A stretch of DNA of 64,000 nucleotides, taken from JBHHUI01 sp965248775. Lineage in GTDB: Bacteria > Chloroflexota > Anaerolineae > Anaerolineales > JBHHUI01. Each line of letters opens with the position of its first letter. The stretch's first letter is position 1. The stretch is from NCBI GenBank assembly GCA_965248775.1, contig OZ252150.1, positions 5,208,001-5,272,000 of the forward strand, given 5' to 3'. Under the pieces are notes generated by a model. The model saw only the letters and a list, made by a program, of their open reading frames with translations, searched no databases and had not been told where the DNA came from. This document shows positions 1 through 7,674 of this stretch, piece by piece. The position numbers and the translations under genes were made by a program.

Positions 1-2
1 TC

Positions 3-380
3 GCAGACAAAGCCCCCAAAGCGGTCGGCCCGTACTCGCTCGGAATTCGGGTGAAGGATGTCATCTATACAGCCGGGCAGGTCGGATTGGATGCGGGCAC
101 CGGAAAGCTGGTCGGCGACTCGATTGAGGAGCAAACGCATCAGGTCCTGCAAAACCTGAAGTCTGTCCTCGAAGCCGCTGGGAGTGGTCTTGATCGCGTA
201 GTCAAAACCACCGTGTTCATGGCGGACCTAGCAGACTTCCAGCGCATGAATGCGGTCTATGCAGAGTATTTCACCGAGGACCCACCGGCGCGCAGCACTG
301 TGCAGGTGGCCGCGCTACCGCTTGGGGCGCAGGTTGAGATTGAATGCGTAGCCGTCACACGTTTAGGGCGCGACGATTAA
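3..380 (+). CDS. ridA: RidA/YjgF-family enamine/imine deaminase, 5' end missing
   Basis: The frame is open from the window edge, so the start lies outside. The visible protein begins ADKAPKAVGPYS, the usual N-terminal motif of the RidA family, and continues with YTAGQVGLD, the TTVFMADLADF region and the C-terminal PARSTVQVAALPLGAQVEIE signature. The conserved Arg of PARS and the IE pair are those that form the substrate pocket. Family role: hydrolysis of reactive 2-aminoacrylate and similar enamines or imines in the cytosol; members form trimers. Only about 3-5 residues appear to be lost. A hairpin terminator follows at once, so the gene ends its transcript. Confidence 0.93.
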   Translation, partial: ADKAPKAVGPYSLGIRVKDVIYTAGQVGLDAGTGKLVGDSIEEQTHQVLQNLKSVLEAAGSGLDRVVKTTVFMADLADFQRMNAVYAEYFTEDPPARSTVQVAALPLGAQVEIECVAVTRLGRDD

Positions 381-397
381 TGCGTTCAAATGAACAA

Positions 398-429
398 AAT
401 CCCGCGTGGCTGGGGACGACGCGGGGTTT
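398..429 (+). terminator. hairpin terminator after the RidA gene
   Basis: AATCCCGCGT and ACGCGGGGTT form a stem of about ten pairs around the loop at 408-418. It lies 17 bases after the RidA stop. The T run is short, so efficiency is uncertain. Confidence 0.6.
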
Positions 430-525
430 GTACAAAGGCGAGAACGCCAATGTATTCTGCATTAAATAATTGGTTTTTGGGTTAGGCTGTAATTCGGTCT
501 ACATTGAGATTTAGCGTGCATCATC

Positions 526-1203
526 ATGCCCGGTGAACTCATTCTTGTTGTGGACGATGAGCCCAACATCGTCGAACTGGCGCGCATGTATCTGCAACAA
601 GATGGGTTTCGCATCCACTCGGTAGGCGATGGATTGGATGCCCTCGTAGCTGTGGAGCAGGAAAACCCCGCGCTGGTTGTTCTCGACCTGATGCTGTCCG
701 GCCTGGATGGATACGAAGTGTGTCGTCGCCTGCGGGCCAAATCAGATATCCCCATCATCATGGTCACCGCACGCGAAGAAGATATCGACAAGATCGTCGG
801 GCTCGAACTTGGCGCCGACGATTACCTGACCAAACCATTTAATCCGCGCGAACTTGTGGCACGCGTGAAGGCCATTCTGCGGCGCACCGAACGCACGACC
901 CGTCCTGCCAACGAGACATTACACATCGGGGACCTGACCATTGACCCGGCCCGGCGGGAGGTGACAATCTCCGGTACTCATCAAAACTTGCGTGCCAAAG
1001 AATTCGACTTGCTCCAGACATTGGCCGAAAATAGAGGCATCGTGCTCTCTCGTGAGCAATTGTTGAATCTTGTTTGGGGTTTTGATTTCTATGGACAGAC
1101 TCGTACGGTGGATGTTCACATTGCGCATCTGCGTAAGAAATTGAAGCAAAGCCAGGTGAGCATCGAGACAGTCACCGGAGTAGGTTACAAACTCATCGGC
1201 TGA
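526..1203 (+). CDS. OmpR/PhoB-type response regulator
   Basis: 225 residues, the normal size for the family. The receiver domain (about 4-115) has the acidic pair D10/D11, phospho-acceptor D54 in VVLDLMLSG, T81 and K103 in LTKPF. The winged-helix Trans_reg_C domain (about 130-225) has LRAKEFDLLQ, REQLLNLVWG and TVDVHIAHLRKKL. Role: phosphorylation-dependent DNA-binding transcription factor. The gene for its sensor kinase follows 44 bases later on the same strand, so the two form a two-component pair, but that kinase is frameshifted. The regulon cannot be read from sequence. Confidence 0.95.
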   Translation: MPGELILVVDDEPNIVELARMYLQQDGFRIHSVGDGLDALVAVEQENPALVVLDLMLSGLDGYEVCRRLRAKSDIPIIMVTAREEDIDKIVGLELGADDYLTKPFNPRELVARVKAILRRTERTTRPANETLHIGDLTIDPARREVTISGTHQNLRAKEFDLLQTLAENRGIVLSREQLLNLVWGFDFYGQTRTVDVHIAHLRKKLKQSQVSIETVTGVGYKLIG

Positions 1204-1210
1204 GCCAACT

Positions 1211-1240
1211 GGGGGGCATTTGCCCCCCGGATTTATTTTT
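1211..1240 (+). terminator. hairpin plus T-rich tract between regulator and kinase
   Basis: GGGGGGC (1211-1217) and GCCCCCC (1222-1228) pair around a four-base loop and are followed by ATTTATTTTT. It lies inside the regulator-kinase operon, 7 bases after the regulator stop and 7 bases before the kinase start. It may act as a partial terminator that lowers kinase expression relative to the regulator. Confidence 0.5.
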
Positions 1241-1247
1241 ACGACAT

Positions 1248-2677
1248 ATGCTTAATTCATTACGCACACGCCTGATCATCTCCTACGTGCTTGTCGTATT
1301 GGTATGTGTGTTCGTAATCGGTCTGGCTCTGCTCGTACTCCTACGTACTACACCAGTCGTGACTCGCTTTGACTATCTGCGCCTGGCCGAAACTACCCGG
1401 GCAGTCATAGAGGACAATCCGCCACGTGGGATCAATACCGATAATGTAAGTATTGAATCTTATCTGCTCACTTTGGCAGAGATGAGTGACCTGCGGGTAT
1501 TACTCGTCACTGCCGATCGGCGTGTGCATCTGGATAGTGCTGTCTTGCAGGGGAAAACTACAGCCGGCGATATTCCCGAACTACCCAACCAACGGCGCCC
1601 GAGCGATGCCGGCGGCGGCGAATTTGTAACTGATGCCAGTAACGGCCAATGGCAGTATGTACCCCGTCCCGTCCCGCAACGCGACTTCGTCCCTGCCTTC
1701 TTGCAACGCCCGAGCTCGCCTCTCCAATTTCTGGCCGAAAATTTCCTGGGAACACTGTTGCAAGCGATGTGTTTTGGCGTTCTGCTTTCGGTCGTGATGG
1801 CGTTATTGATCGCCCGTTCCGTTTCCTTGCCCTTGCGGCGACTGGTTGTTGCCGCGCGTCAGATTGCGAGGGGCAATTACGATCAGCGCGTACCACCCGG
1901 CGGCCCAACCGAAGTCCGTGCGCTGGGGCATTCATTTAACGAAATGACCACCCGCGTGAAAGCCAGCCAACAACAGCAAAAGGACTTTTTGGCCGGAGTC
2001 TCACACGAGCTAAAGACCCCACTGACATCCATCCAGGGCTATTCGCAGGCAATTATGGATGATATGGGGGCCGACCCCGAGAGTACAAAAGACTTTGCAC
2101 GGGTCATCAATGATGAAGCCGAGCGCATGCGAAGACTGGTGGCTGGGCTGCTCGACCTGGCGCGCCTGGAGGCCGGACAGTCTGCTCTCAACCGCGAGCC
2201 AACGGATGTAGGCACATTGTTAAACTCGGTTGCGCAAAAACTTTCTCTGCGTGCCGAGAGTAGCAGGTAGCGTTGCGTTCTGAAATCACAACCCTGCCGA
2301 CTATGATTGTGGACCCTGACCGCCTCGCACAGGTGATCTCCAACTTGATGGATAACGCCATCAAGCACACGCCTGCAGGCGGCAAGGTCACTCTTCAGGC
2401 CGAACAAACAGATGGCAAAGTCTCTGTCGCTGTGACCGATTCGGGAAAGGGTATCCCGGCTGATGATTTGTCGCGTATCTTCGAACGATTCTATATGGTG
2501 GATAAGTCGCGAAAAGCCGGAACCGGCTATGGATTAGGCCTCGCCATTACGCGCGAGATCATTGAGGCGCACGGCGGCACAATCCAGGTACAGAGCGTGG
2601 AAGGGCTGGGCAGCAAGTTCACTGTTACATTGCCGATTGTCTGGCCGGGGGATGCTACATTGGCTCGGCAGCGTTAA
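1248..2677 (+). pseudogene. sensor histidine kinase split by a frameshift (HAMP-HisKA-HATPase)
   Basis: Two consecutive frames together make one complete kinase of about 475 residues. The first (1248-2270) has a membrane helix at about 11-31, a periplasmic region, a second helix at about 172-195, a HAMP segment (SLPLRRLVVAARQIARGNYD) and the H-box FLAGVSHELKTPL with the phospho-accepting His. It stops at TAG 2268-2270. The second frame resumes at 2264 or later and encodes the ATPase domain: N-box NLMDNAIKHTP, G1 DSGKGIP and G2 GYGLGLAI. Adding one base near 2261-2264 (for example a second C, AGCCAG) would join them. Either the gene is a recent pseudogene or the base is an assembly error. Its regulator partner is intact. 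Confidence 0.85.
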
Positions 2678-2766
2678 AAATCCTGACTGCAGTCATACCA
2701 GATCACACGATGTCGAAATAGGCAGAGGCGAGGTCGAAAGCGTGGCCTAAACCAGAGGCGCTCGAA

Positions 2767-2793
2767 TTGCCCGGCTGATTTGGCTGCTATAAT
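2767..2793 (+). promoter_or_regulatory. probable promoter of tRNA-Val
   Basis: TTGCCC at 2767-2772 and TATAAT at 2788-2793 with TGC directly before it (extended -10, TGCTATAAT). The spacer is 15 bases, shorter than ideal, but the extended -10 compensates. The box ends 11 bases before the mature tRNA. Confidence 0.6.
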
Positions 2794-2804
2794 TTCGCCA
2801 TTCC

Positions 2805-2881
2805 GGGCGGTTAGCTCAGCTGGTTAGAGCGTTGCGTTGACATCGCAGAGGTCACAGGTTCGAGCCCTGTACCGCCCACCA
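2805..2881 (+). tRNA. tRNA-Val (anticodon GAC)
   Basis: A full cloverleaf can be drawn by eye. The acceptor stem is GGGCGGT with ACCGCCC, and the D arm starts GCTC and closes GAGC. The anticodon stem TTGCG/CGCAG encloses the loop TTGACAT, so the anticodon is GAC, reading GUC and GUU valine codons. The T arm is ACAGG, TTCGAGC, CCTGT. Discriminator A and the CCA end (2879-2881) are encoded. It lies directly upstream of the thrS leader. Confidence 0.95.
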
Positions 2882-2931
2882 AAGAGACGGGCGGTACAGC
2901 GTCGCCCCGATATACAAAACGCACAGACCAG

Positions 2932-3077
2932 GACGAGTACGTACGCGGAAGCGCCAGGGAGGCGGGGTCATGGATTGGAAACCCCACCCGTGGAAGCGTG
3001 ATGACTCGTCAGGGGATTGGTTAATCTGGGTGGAACCGCGTGGAACGAACCTCGCCCCAGAGTGGGTGGGGTTTTTT
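2932..3077 (+). promoter_or_regulatory. T-box riboswitch leader of thrS
   Basis: The conserved T-box sequence TGGGTGGAACCGCG lies at 3027-3040. Upstream, GACGAGT (2932-2938) and ACTCGTC (3004-3010) close a long Stem I that contains the AGTA motif. Downstream, AACCTCGCCC (3048-3057) and GGGTGGGGTT (3064-3073) form a terminator stem followed by a T run. Uncharged tRNA should pair through the TGGA of the T-box with the tRNA 3' end and favour the antiterminator. The next gene is threonyl-tRNA synthetase, so threonine limitation is the expected signal. I could not assign the specifier codon with confidence. Confidence 0.88.
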
Positions 3078-3094
3078 AATTTCTGGAGTTATTC

Positions 3095-4894
3095 ATGGCC
3101 AAAAAGACAGAGGAACGTTACGAGGATAGCAAACTCTATCGTCTTCGCCACTCCGCTGCACATATTATGGCGCAGGCCGTCACTGAGATGTTCCCAGGGG
3201 AAGCCAATATTGCCATCGGGCCGCCGATTGAGGATGGCTTTTATTATGATTTCGAACTGCCTCGTCAGCTCACTCCCGATGACTTCGAGACCATCGAGAA
3301 TCGTATGCGGGAGATTATTAAGGGAGATCACAGCTTCAATCGGAAGGCCGTGAGCGCTGCAGAGGTCCGCGAACTTTTCGCTGGGCAAACCTACAAATTA
3401 GAGCTGATCGAGGGGTTGGAAGATGGTGGCTTCGATGAATACGGCAATCCACTCGACGAAAAGCCGGAGATCACTGTGTACAGCCACGACACCTTCACAG
3501 ACTTGTGTCGCGGGCCGCATGTTGAAAGCACTGGGAAGATCAACCCGAGAGCCATCAAACTCATGAGCCTCGCCGGAGCCTACTGGCGTGGCGATGAGAA
3601 TAAACCCATGTTGCAACGCGTTTATGGAACGGCGTGGCATTCACCGAAGGAACTCAAACAATACCTCTGGCAACAGGAGGAGGCGCGCAAGCGCGATCAT
3701 CGCAAGCTCGGCAAGGAACTGGGCCTATTCTACTTCTCAGAAGACATCGGCCCCGGCATCCCGCTCTTCACACCGCGCGGCGAGATCATCCGCCATCTGA
3801 TGGAGAGTTACGTGCGCGAAGTGCAGACGCGCTATGGCTACCAACATGTGTGGACAGGACACATGGTGAAGGAGGGCTTGTATCGCAAGTCCGGCCACCT
3901 CGACAACTACGCCGATGTAATGTACCCACCACTGGTGGATGAGAATGTGTCCTACCGGCTTAAGCCGATGAACTGTCCGAGTCACATGACGCTCTATCGT
4001 GAGATGGGACGCCATTCCTACCGCGAGCTGCCGCTGCGCTTCGCCGAGTTCGCCACGCTCTATCGGTACGAGAAGTCGGGCGAACTCACCGGCCTCACGC
4101 GCGTCCGGTCTGTGACGCAGGACGACTGCCACATTTTCTGCATGGAGGACCAAATCCAGAGCGAGTTTGCGCTTGCGCTCGAACTCATTCAGGAAGTCCT
4201 CGGTCGCTACCAATTTTCTGAATACCGCATTCGGCTTTCATTGCGCGGCGAGGGCGGCAAATATGTGGAGGACGAGGAGAAGTGGGATCTGGCCGAGACG
4301 GCGCTCCGCACTGCATTAGTCGCCAGCGGTGTCGAGTACTTCGAAGCCTCCGACGAGGCTGCCTTCTATGGTCCCAAGGCGGATGTAATGGCGCGCGACG
4401 TGCTCGGGCGCGAGTGGCAGCTCTCTACCATCCAGGTGGATTTTATCCAGCCCGCTCGGCTGGGACTTATTTACATTGGTGAAGATGGGCAGGAGCATGT
4501 CCCGGTCGTGATTCACCGTGCGGTGACCGGTTCTACTGAACGGTTCCTGGGCGTTCTTATTGAGCATTTCGCCGGAGCGTTTCCAGTCTGGATCGCACCA
4601 GTGCAGGCCGTTCTTATCCCCATCACGGATCGAAATCTCGAATATGCTAGTCAGGTTTCCGAGGAGTTGAAAGCAGCCGGTTTGCGCGTGGAAGTTGATG
4701 CGCGCAATGAACGCATGAATGCCAAGATTCGTGATGCACAGAAGCAGAAAATCCCGTATATGCTGGTGGTTGGCGACCGTGAAGAAGAAGACGCCAAGGT
4801 TGCTTTACGGTTAAGATCTGGTGAGAAGCCAGCTCCATCTTCCGTACAGGAATTCTTGGAGCGGGCTCGGGCCGATGTAGACGCAGGCATATGA
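3095..4894 (+). CDS. thrS: threonyl-tRNA synthetase lacking the TGS domain
   Basis: Cytosolic class II synthetase that charges tRNA-Thr. 599 residues, about 40-60 shorter than typical family members, because the N-terminal TGS domain is absent; the protein begins straight at the editing domain. The editing domain (about 10-205) keeps H19, H23, C138 and H142 of the HxxxH and CxxxH site that removes mis-charged serine. The catalytic core has motif 1 (around GIPLFTPRGEIIRHLM), motif 2 (RYEKSGEL to TRVRSVTQDD) and zinc ligands C294, H346 and H474. The anticodon-binding domain is at about 505-599. A T-box leader controls it. Loss of TGS is seen elsewhere in the family and does not imply a broken gene. 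Confidence 0.97.
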   Translation: MAKKTEERYEDSKLYRLRHSAAHIMAQAVTEMFPGEANIAIGPPIEDGFYYDFELPRQLTPDDFETIENRMREIIKGDHSFNRKAVSAAEVRELFAGQTYKLELIEGLEDGGFDEYGNPLDEKPEITVYSHDTFTDLCRGPHVESTGKINPRAIKLMSLAGAYWRGDENKPMLQRVYGTAWHSPKELKQYLWQQEEARKRDHRKLGKELGLFYFSEDIGPGIPLFTPRGEIIRHLMESYVREVQTRYGYQHVWTGHMVKEGLYRKSGHLDNYADVMYPPLVDENVSYRLKPMNCPSHMTLYREMGRHSYRELPLRFAEFATLYRYEKSGELTGLTRVRSVTQDDCHIFCMEDQIQSEFALALELIQEVLGRYQFSEYRIRLSLRGEGGKYVEDEEKWDLAETALRTALVASGVEYFEASDEAAFYGPKADVMARDVLGREWQLSTIQVDFIQPARLGLIYIGEDGQEHVPVVIHRAVTGSTERFLGVLIEHFAGAFPVWIAPVQAVLIPITDRNLEYASQVSEELKAAGLRVEVDARNERMNAKIRDAQKQKIPYMLVVGDREEEDAKVALRLRSGEKPAPSSVQEFLERARADVDAGI

Positions 4895-5011
4895 TCGAGC
4901 AAAGTGGCAGCTTTGAGTCCCCAATTGGCGATTCTGCCCGGCGAGTGCCAGATATAACAGACGGAACCCCCCCTAAAAACCTACTCCAGGCCGTAAATTG
5001 GCCTGCAACTC

Positions 5012-5040
5012 TTGACACCCCCCTCCGATTGGGGTAGACT
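5012..5040 (+). promoter_or_regulatory. sigma-A-type promoter of groES-groEL
   Basis: A perfect -35 TTGACA (5012-5017) and -10 TAGACT (5035-5040) separated by 17 bases. It sits directly before the CIRCE operator, which would overlap the transcription start region. Confidence 0.88.
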
Positions 5041-5049
5041 CCCCGCGGG

Positions 5050-5076
5050 TTAGCACTCATTGATTCGGAGTGCTAA
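5050..5076 (+). promoter_or_regulatory. CIRCE operator (HrcA binding site)
   Basis: A perfect TTAGCACTC (5050-5058), nine-base spacer, GAGTGCTAA (5068-5076). This is the consensus CIRCE inverted repeat bound by the heat-shock repressor HrcA. It starts 10 bases after the -10 box and precedes groES. The hrcA gene is not in the window. Confidence 0.97.
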
Positions 5077-5133
5077 CCCGCGTTCTGAGTAACCAAATCA
5101 ATACCTAAATCTAACGAAGGAGGCAAAGCAAAC

Positions 5134-5430
5134 ATGTCACTCAACCTCAAACCACTCGGCGAGCGTCTTATCGTCGAACCAATCGAGCAAGAAGAGGTTA
5201 CAGCCAGCGGCATCGTGCTACCAGAAACTGCTAAAGAAAAACCGCAGCGCGGCAAGGTTCTGGCAGCCGGTCCGGGTGCGCGTGACGAAGATGGCAAGCG
5301 CATCGAGATGGAAGTCAGTGTTGACGACACGGTTCTCTACGCCAAGTACGCCGGCACTGAGATCAAAGTCGAAGCCCAGAAATTGTTGATCTTGAAAGAG
5401 TCCGATATTCTGGCACTCGTCCAAGACTAA
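5134..5430 (+). CDS. groES: co-chaperonin GroES
   Basis: 98 residues, the normal length. It begins MSLNLKPLGERLIVEP and carries the mobile-loop region with SGIVLPETAKEKPQRGKVLAAGPG, followed by DTVLYAKYAGTEIK, all GroES signatures. The heptameric lid caps the GroEL cavity during ATP-driven folding in the cytosol. A strong ribosome binding site AAGGAGG lies 12 bases before the ATG. Together with groEL, 51 bases downstream, it forms the CIRCE-regulated heat-shock operon. Confidence 0.98.
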   Translation: MSLNLKPLGERLIVEPIEQEEVTASGIVLPETAKEKPQRGKVLAAGPGARDEDGKRIEMEVSVDDTVLYAKYAGTEIKVEAQKLLILKESDILALVQD

Positions 5431-5481
5431 TCGCATCAAAGTTCTTAATCACATTCAGAAAAATCAGAAAGGAAGATAACC

Positions 5482-7116
5482 ATGGCAGCGAAACAAATCG
5501 TTTTCCATGAGGACGCCCGCCGCAAGCTCAAGAATGGTGTTGATACTCTTGCGACTGCTGTGTCCACAACCCTCGGCCCGAAAGGGCGTAACGTAGCATT
5601 AGACAAGAAGTTCGGCGCCCCGACCGTGACTCACGATGGCGTCACCGTCGCCAAGGACATCGAACTAGAAGACCCATATGAAAACATGGGTGCGCAGCTG
5701 CTCTCGCAGGCTGCGACCAAGACAAACGACATTGCCGGTGACGGCACGACCACCTCCACAGTGCTCGCGCAAACAATCGTGCACGAAGGTCTGAAGATGG
5801 TAGCCGCCGGAGCCAACCCAATGCTCATCAAGCGCGGCATCGAAGCGGCCACCAATGCAATTGTTGGCGCCATCAAGGCACAGTCTCACGTCATTGATAC
5901 CAAGGAAGAGATTGCTTCCGTTGCGTCGATTTCCGCTGCCGACTCTGAGATCGGCGGCCTGATCGCCGAAGTGATGGACAAAGTCGGTAAAGACGGCGTC
6001 ATCACGGTTGAAGAGTCCAAAGGCCTCGAGTTCGAGACCGAATACGTCGATGGTATGCAGTTCGACCGTGGCTACCTCTCGCCTTACTTCGTCACCAACT
6101 CCGAGACCATGGAAGCTGAAATCAGCGATCCGTACATCCTGATCCACGACAAGAAGATCTCCGCCGCGCAGGACATCGTCCCGCTGCTGGAGAAACTGGT
6201 ACAGCTCGGCAAGCGTGACCTGGTCATCATCGCTGAGGACATCGACGGTGAGGCACTCGCAACACTCGTGCTCAACAAGTTGCGCGGTATGCTCAACGTG
6301 CTGGCCATCAAGGCTCCCGGTTTTGGCGATCGTCGCAAGGCCATGCTCCAGGACCTGGCTGTCCTGACGGGCGGCACTGTCATCACCGAAGAACTCGGGC
6401 GCAAGCTCGAATCCACCACTGTGGCTGACCTTGGACAGGCAGGCAAGATCCTCGCTACCAAGGACGACAGCACTGTTGTCGATGGCAAGGGCGACGAAAA
6501 GCGCCTCAAGGGCCGTATCGAAGAGATCAAAGTCGAGATCGACCGCAGCACCTCCGATTACGACAGCGAGAAGCTTCAGGAACGCCTGGCCAAACTGAGT
6601 GGTGGCGTTGCCATCATTCGTGTCGGCGCGGCGACTGAGGTTGAGCTGAAGGAAAAGAAACATCGTGTTGAAGATGCACTCTCGGCTACGCGCGCAGCTG
6701 TGGAAGAGGGGATCGTGGCCGGTGGTGGTGTGACTCTGCTGAACGCCGTCTCTGCCATTGCTGACTTGAAGATGGATAGCGATGACGCTCAAGCCGGTGT
6801 GTCGAGCCTGCGCAAAGCGCTCGAAGCGCCCATGCGCAAGATCGCGTCCAATGCTGGTCAGGATGGCTCCGTAGTCATCGATACTGTGCGCCGTACCCAA
6901 GAGAGCAAGGATAACATGAACTTTGGTTATAACGTTCTCACCGAAGAGTACGTGGACATGATCGCAGCAGGTATCATCGACCCGGCCAAGGTAACCCGTG
7001 GTGGGTTGGAGAACGCCGCTTCCATCGCAGCGATGATCCTCACCACCGAGGCGCTCATCACCGAGTTGCCCGAGGAAAATCCGATGCCGGCTGCTCCGCC
7101 AATGCCGGATTATTAA
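5482..7116 (+). CDS. groEL: chaperonin GroEL
   Basis: 544 residues, full length. It shows the ATP-binding TLGPKGRNV (about 30-38), the catalytic loop GDGTTTSTVLAQ (about 85-96) and the equatorial-domain signature AAVEEGIVAGGGVTLL. Role: double-ring ATP-dependent protein folding chamber, working with GroES. The C-terminal tail reads EENPMPAAPPMPDY instead of the usual Gly-Gly-Met repeats, so the flexible tail inside the ring is Pro/Met rich. AAAGGAAG precedes the start. A terminator follows the stop. Confidence 0.98.
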   Translation: MAAKQIVFHEDARRKLKNGVDTLATAVSTTLGPKGRNVALDKKFGAPTVTHDGVTVAKDIELEDPYENMGAQLLSQAATKTNDIAGDGTTTSTVLAQTIVHEGLKMVAAGANPMLIKRGIEAATNAIVGAIKAQSHVIDTKEEIASVASISAADSEIGGLIAEVMDKVGKDGVITVEESKGLEFETEYVDGMQFDRGYLSPYFVTNSETMEAEISDPYILIHDKKISAAQDIVPLLEKLVQLGKRDLVIIAEDIDGEALATLVLNKLRGMLNVLAIKAPGFGDRRKAMLQDLAVLTGGTVITEELGRKLESTTVADLGQAGKILATKDDSTVVDGKGDEKRLKGRIEEIKVEIDRSTSDYDSEKLQERLAKLSGGVAIIRVGAATEVELKEKKHRVEDALSATRAAVEEGIVAGGGVTLLNAVSAIADLKMDSDDAQAGVSSLRKALEAPMRKIASNAGQDGSVVIDTVRRTQESKDNMNFGYNVLTEEYVDMIAAGIIDPAKVTRGGLENAASIAAMILTTEALITELPEENPMPAAPPMPDY

Positions 7117-7145
7117 TCCGCAACGGTTCAGAGCGAACGAATCAG

Positions 7146-7177
7146 AAAAGCCCTTCCAATTTGGAGGGGCTTTTTTT
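7146..7177 (+). terminator. intrinsic terminator of groES-groEL
   Basis: AAAAGCCCTTCC pairs with GGAGGGGCTTTT (one G-U pair) around a short loop and is followed by a run of seven T. Confidence 0.9.
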
Positions 7178-7241
7178 GTAGAAAGAGGATTTGCGAGGGA
7201 GATTAATTAATCAGGAGTCTCGGTCTCTAATCTTCAGCCCG

Positions 7242-7457
7242 CTATGAACCAAGGAAAAAAGTCGCTCCGACAACGATCGCGCCCAGGATCAGGATGCCCA
7301 GGCATCCGATCAGAAATGCCCGCCACGCTATCTTGAGGACAAAGCGCAGGATCAGCCAGCCGATCGCTATGGCGACCAGCGCAATGGCGATCGTAATCAG
7401 CGAATCCGATGAAAAGTCCAGCTGAAAAATTGGTGCGAATGTGTATAGAGTTTTCAT
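7242..7457 (-). CDS. small two-helix membrane protein, function unknown
   Basis: 71 residues. After a short N-terminal stretch there are two hydrophobic helices, about 20-42 (SLITIAIALVAIAIGWLILRF) and about 48-70 (FLIGCLGILILGAIVVGATFF), separated by a basic-aromatic turn (KIAWRA). I do not recognise a family. The start ATG is preceded by an AT-rich TATAAT-like sequence and only a weak GAAGG, so the start is tentative. It stands alone between the groEL terminator and a palindromic repeat and is transcribed toward groEL. Confidence 0.6.
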   Translation of the reverse strand: MKTLYTFAPIFQLDFSSDSLITIAIALVAIAIGWLILRFVLKIAWRAFLIGCLGILILGAIVVGATFFLGS

Positions 7458-7560
7458 ATATTATATTCACGCCTTCGAGATTCTAAGTATAGTGCCGGGC
7501 TGCTGATTCCCCAACCGATCTAAGGGTCCGTGAATATATAACTTCCCGCACCTAAAATTT

Positions 7561-7647
7561 GTCATTTCGAGCGATAGCGAGAAATCCACACCCTCACTCA
7601 CTACACAATCAGCCTTGTGAAAGATTTCTCCCTTTGATCGAAATGAC
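7561..7647. repeat. intergenic imperfect inverted repeat, dispersed family
   Basis: Left arm GTCATTTCGAGC...GAGAAATC and right arm AGATTTCTC...GATCGAAATGAC face each other around about 30 bases. A related element with arms GTCATTCCGAG and CTCGGAATGAC lies at 20194-20285. Both are intergenic, which suggests a dispersed palindromic repeat. No gene is visible in 7458-7674 otherwise. Confidence 0.7.
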
Positions 7648-7674
7648 ACACGGGAAGTTATTCTTTTATGAACC

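Noticed and set aside
2932..3077. Leader as a valine-sensing element because of the adjacent tRNA-Val
   Set aside because: The leader is followed by thrS and has its own terminator; the tRNA simply lies upstream.
5665..6900. Long open frame on the minus strand opposite groEL
   Set aside because: It lies entirely antisense to a certain GroEL gene and its translation resembles no known family; it follows from codon bias.
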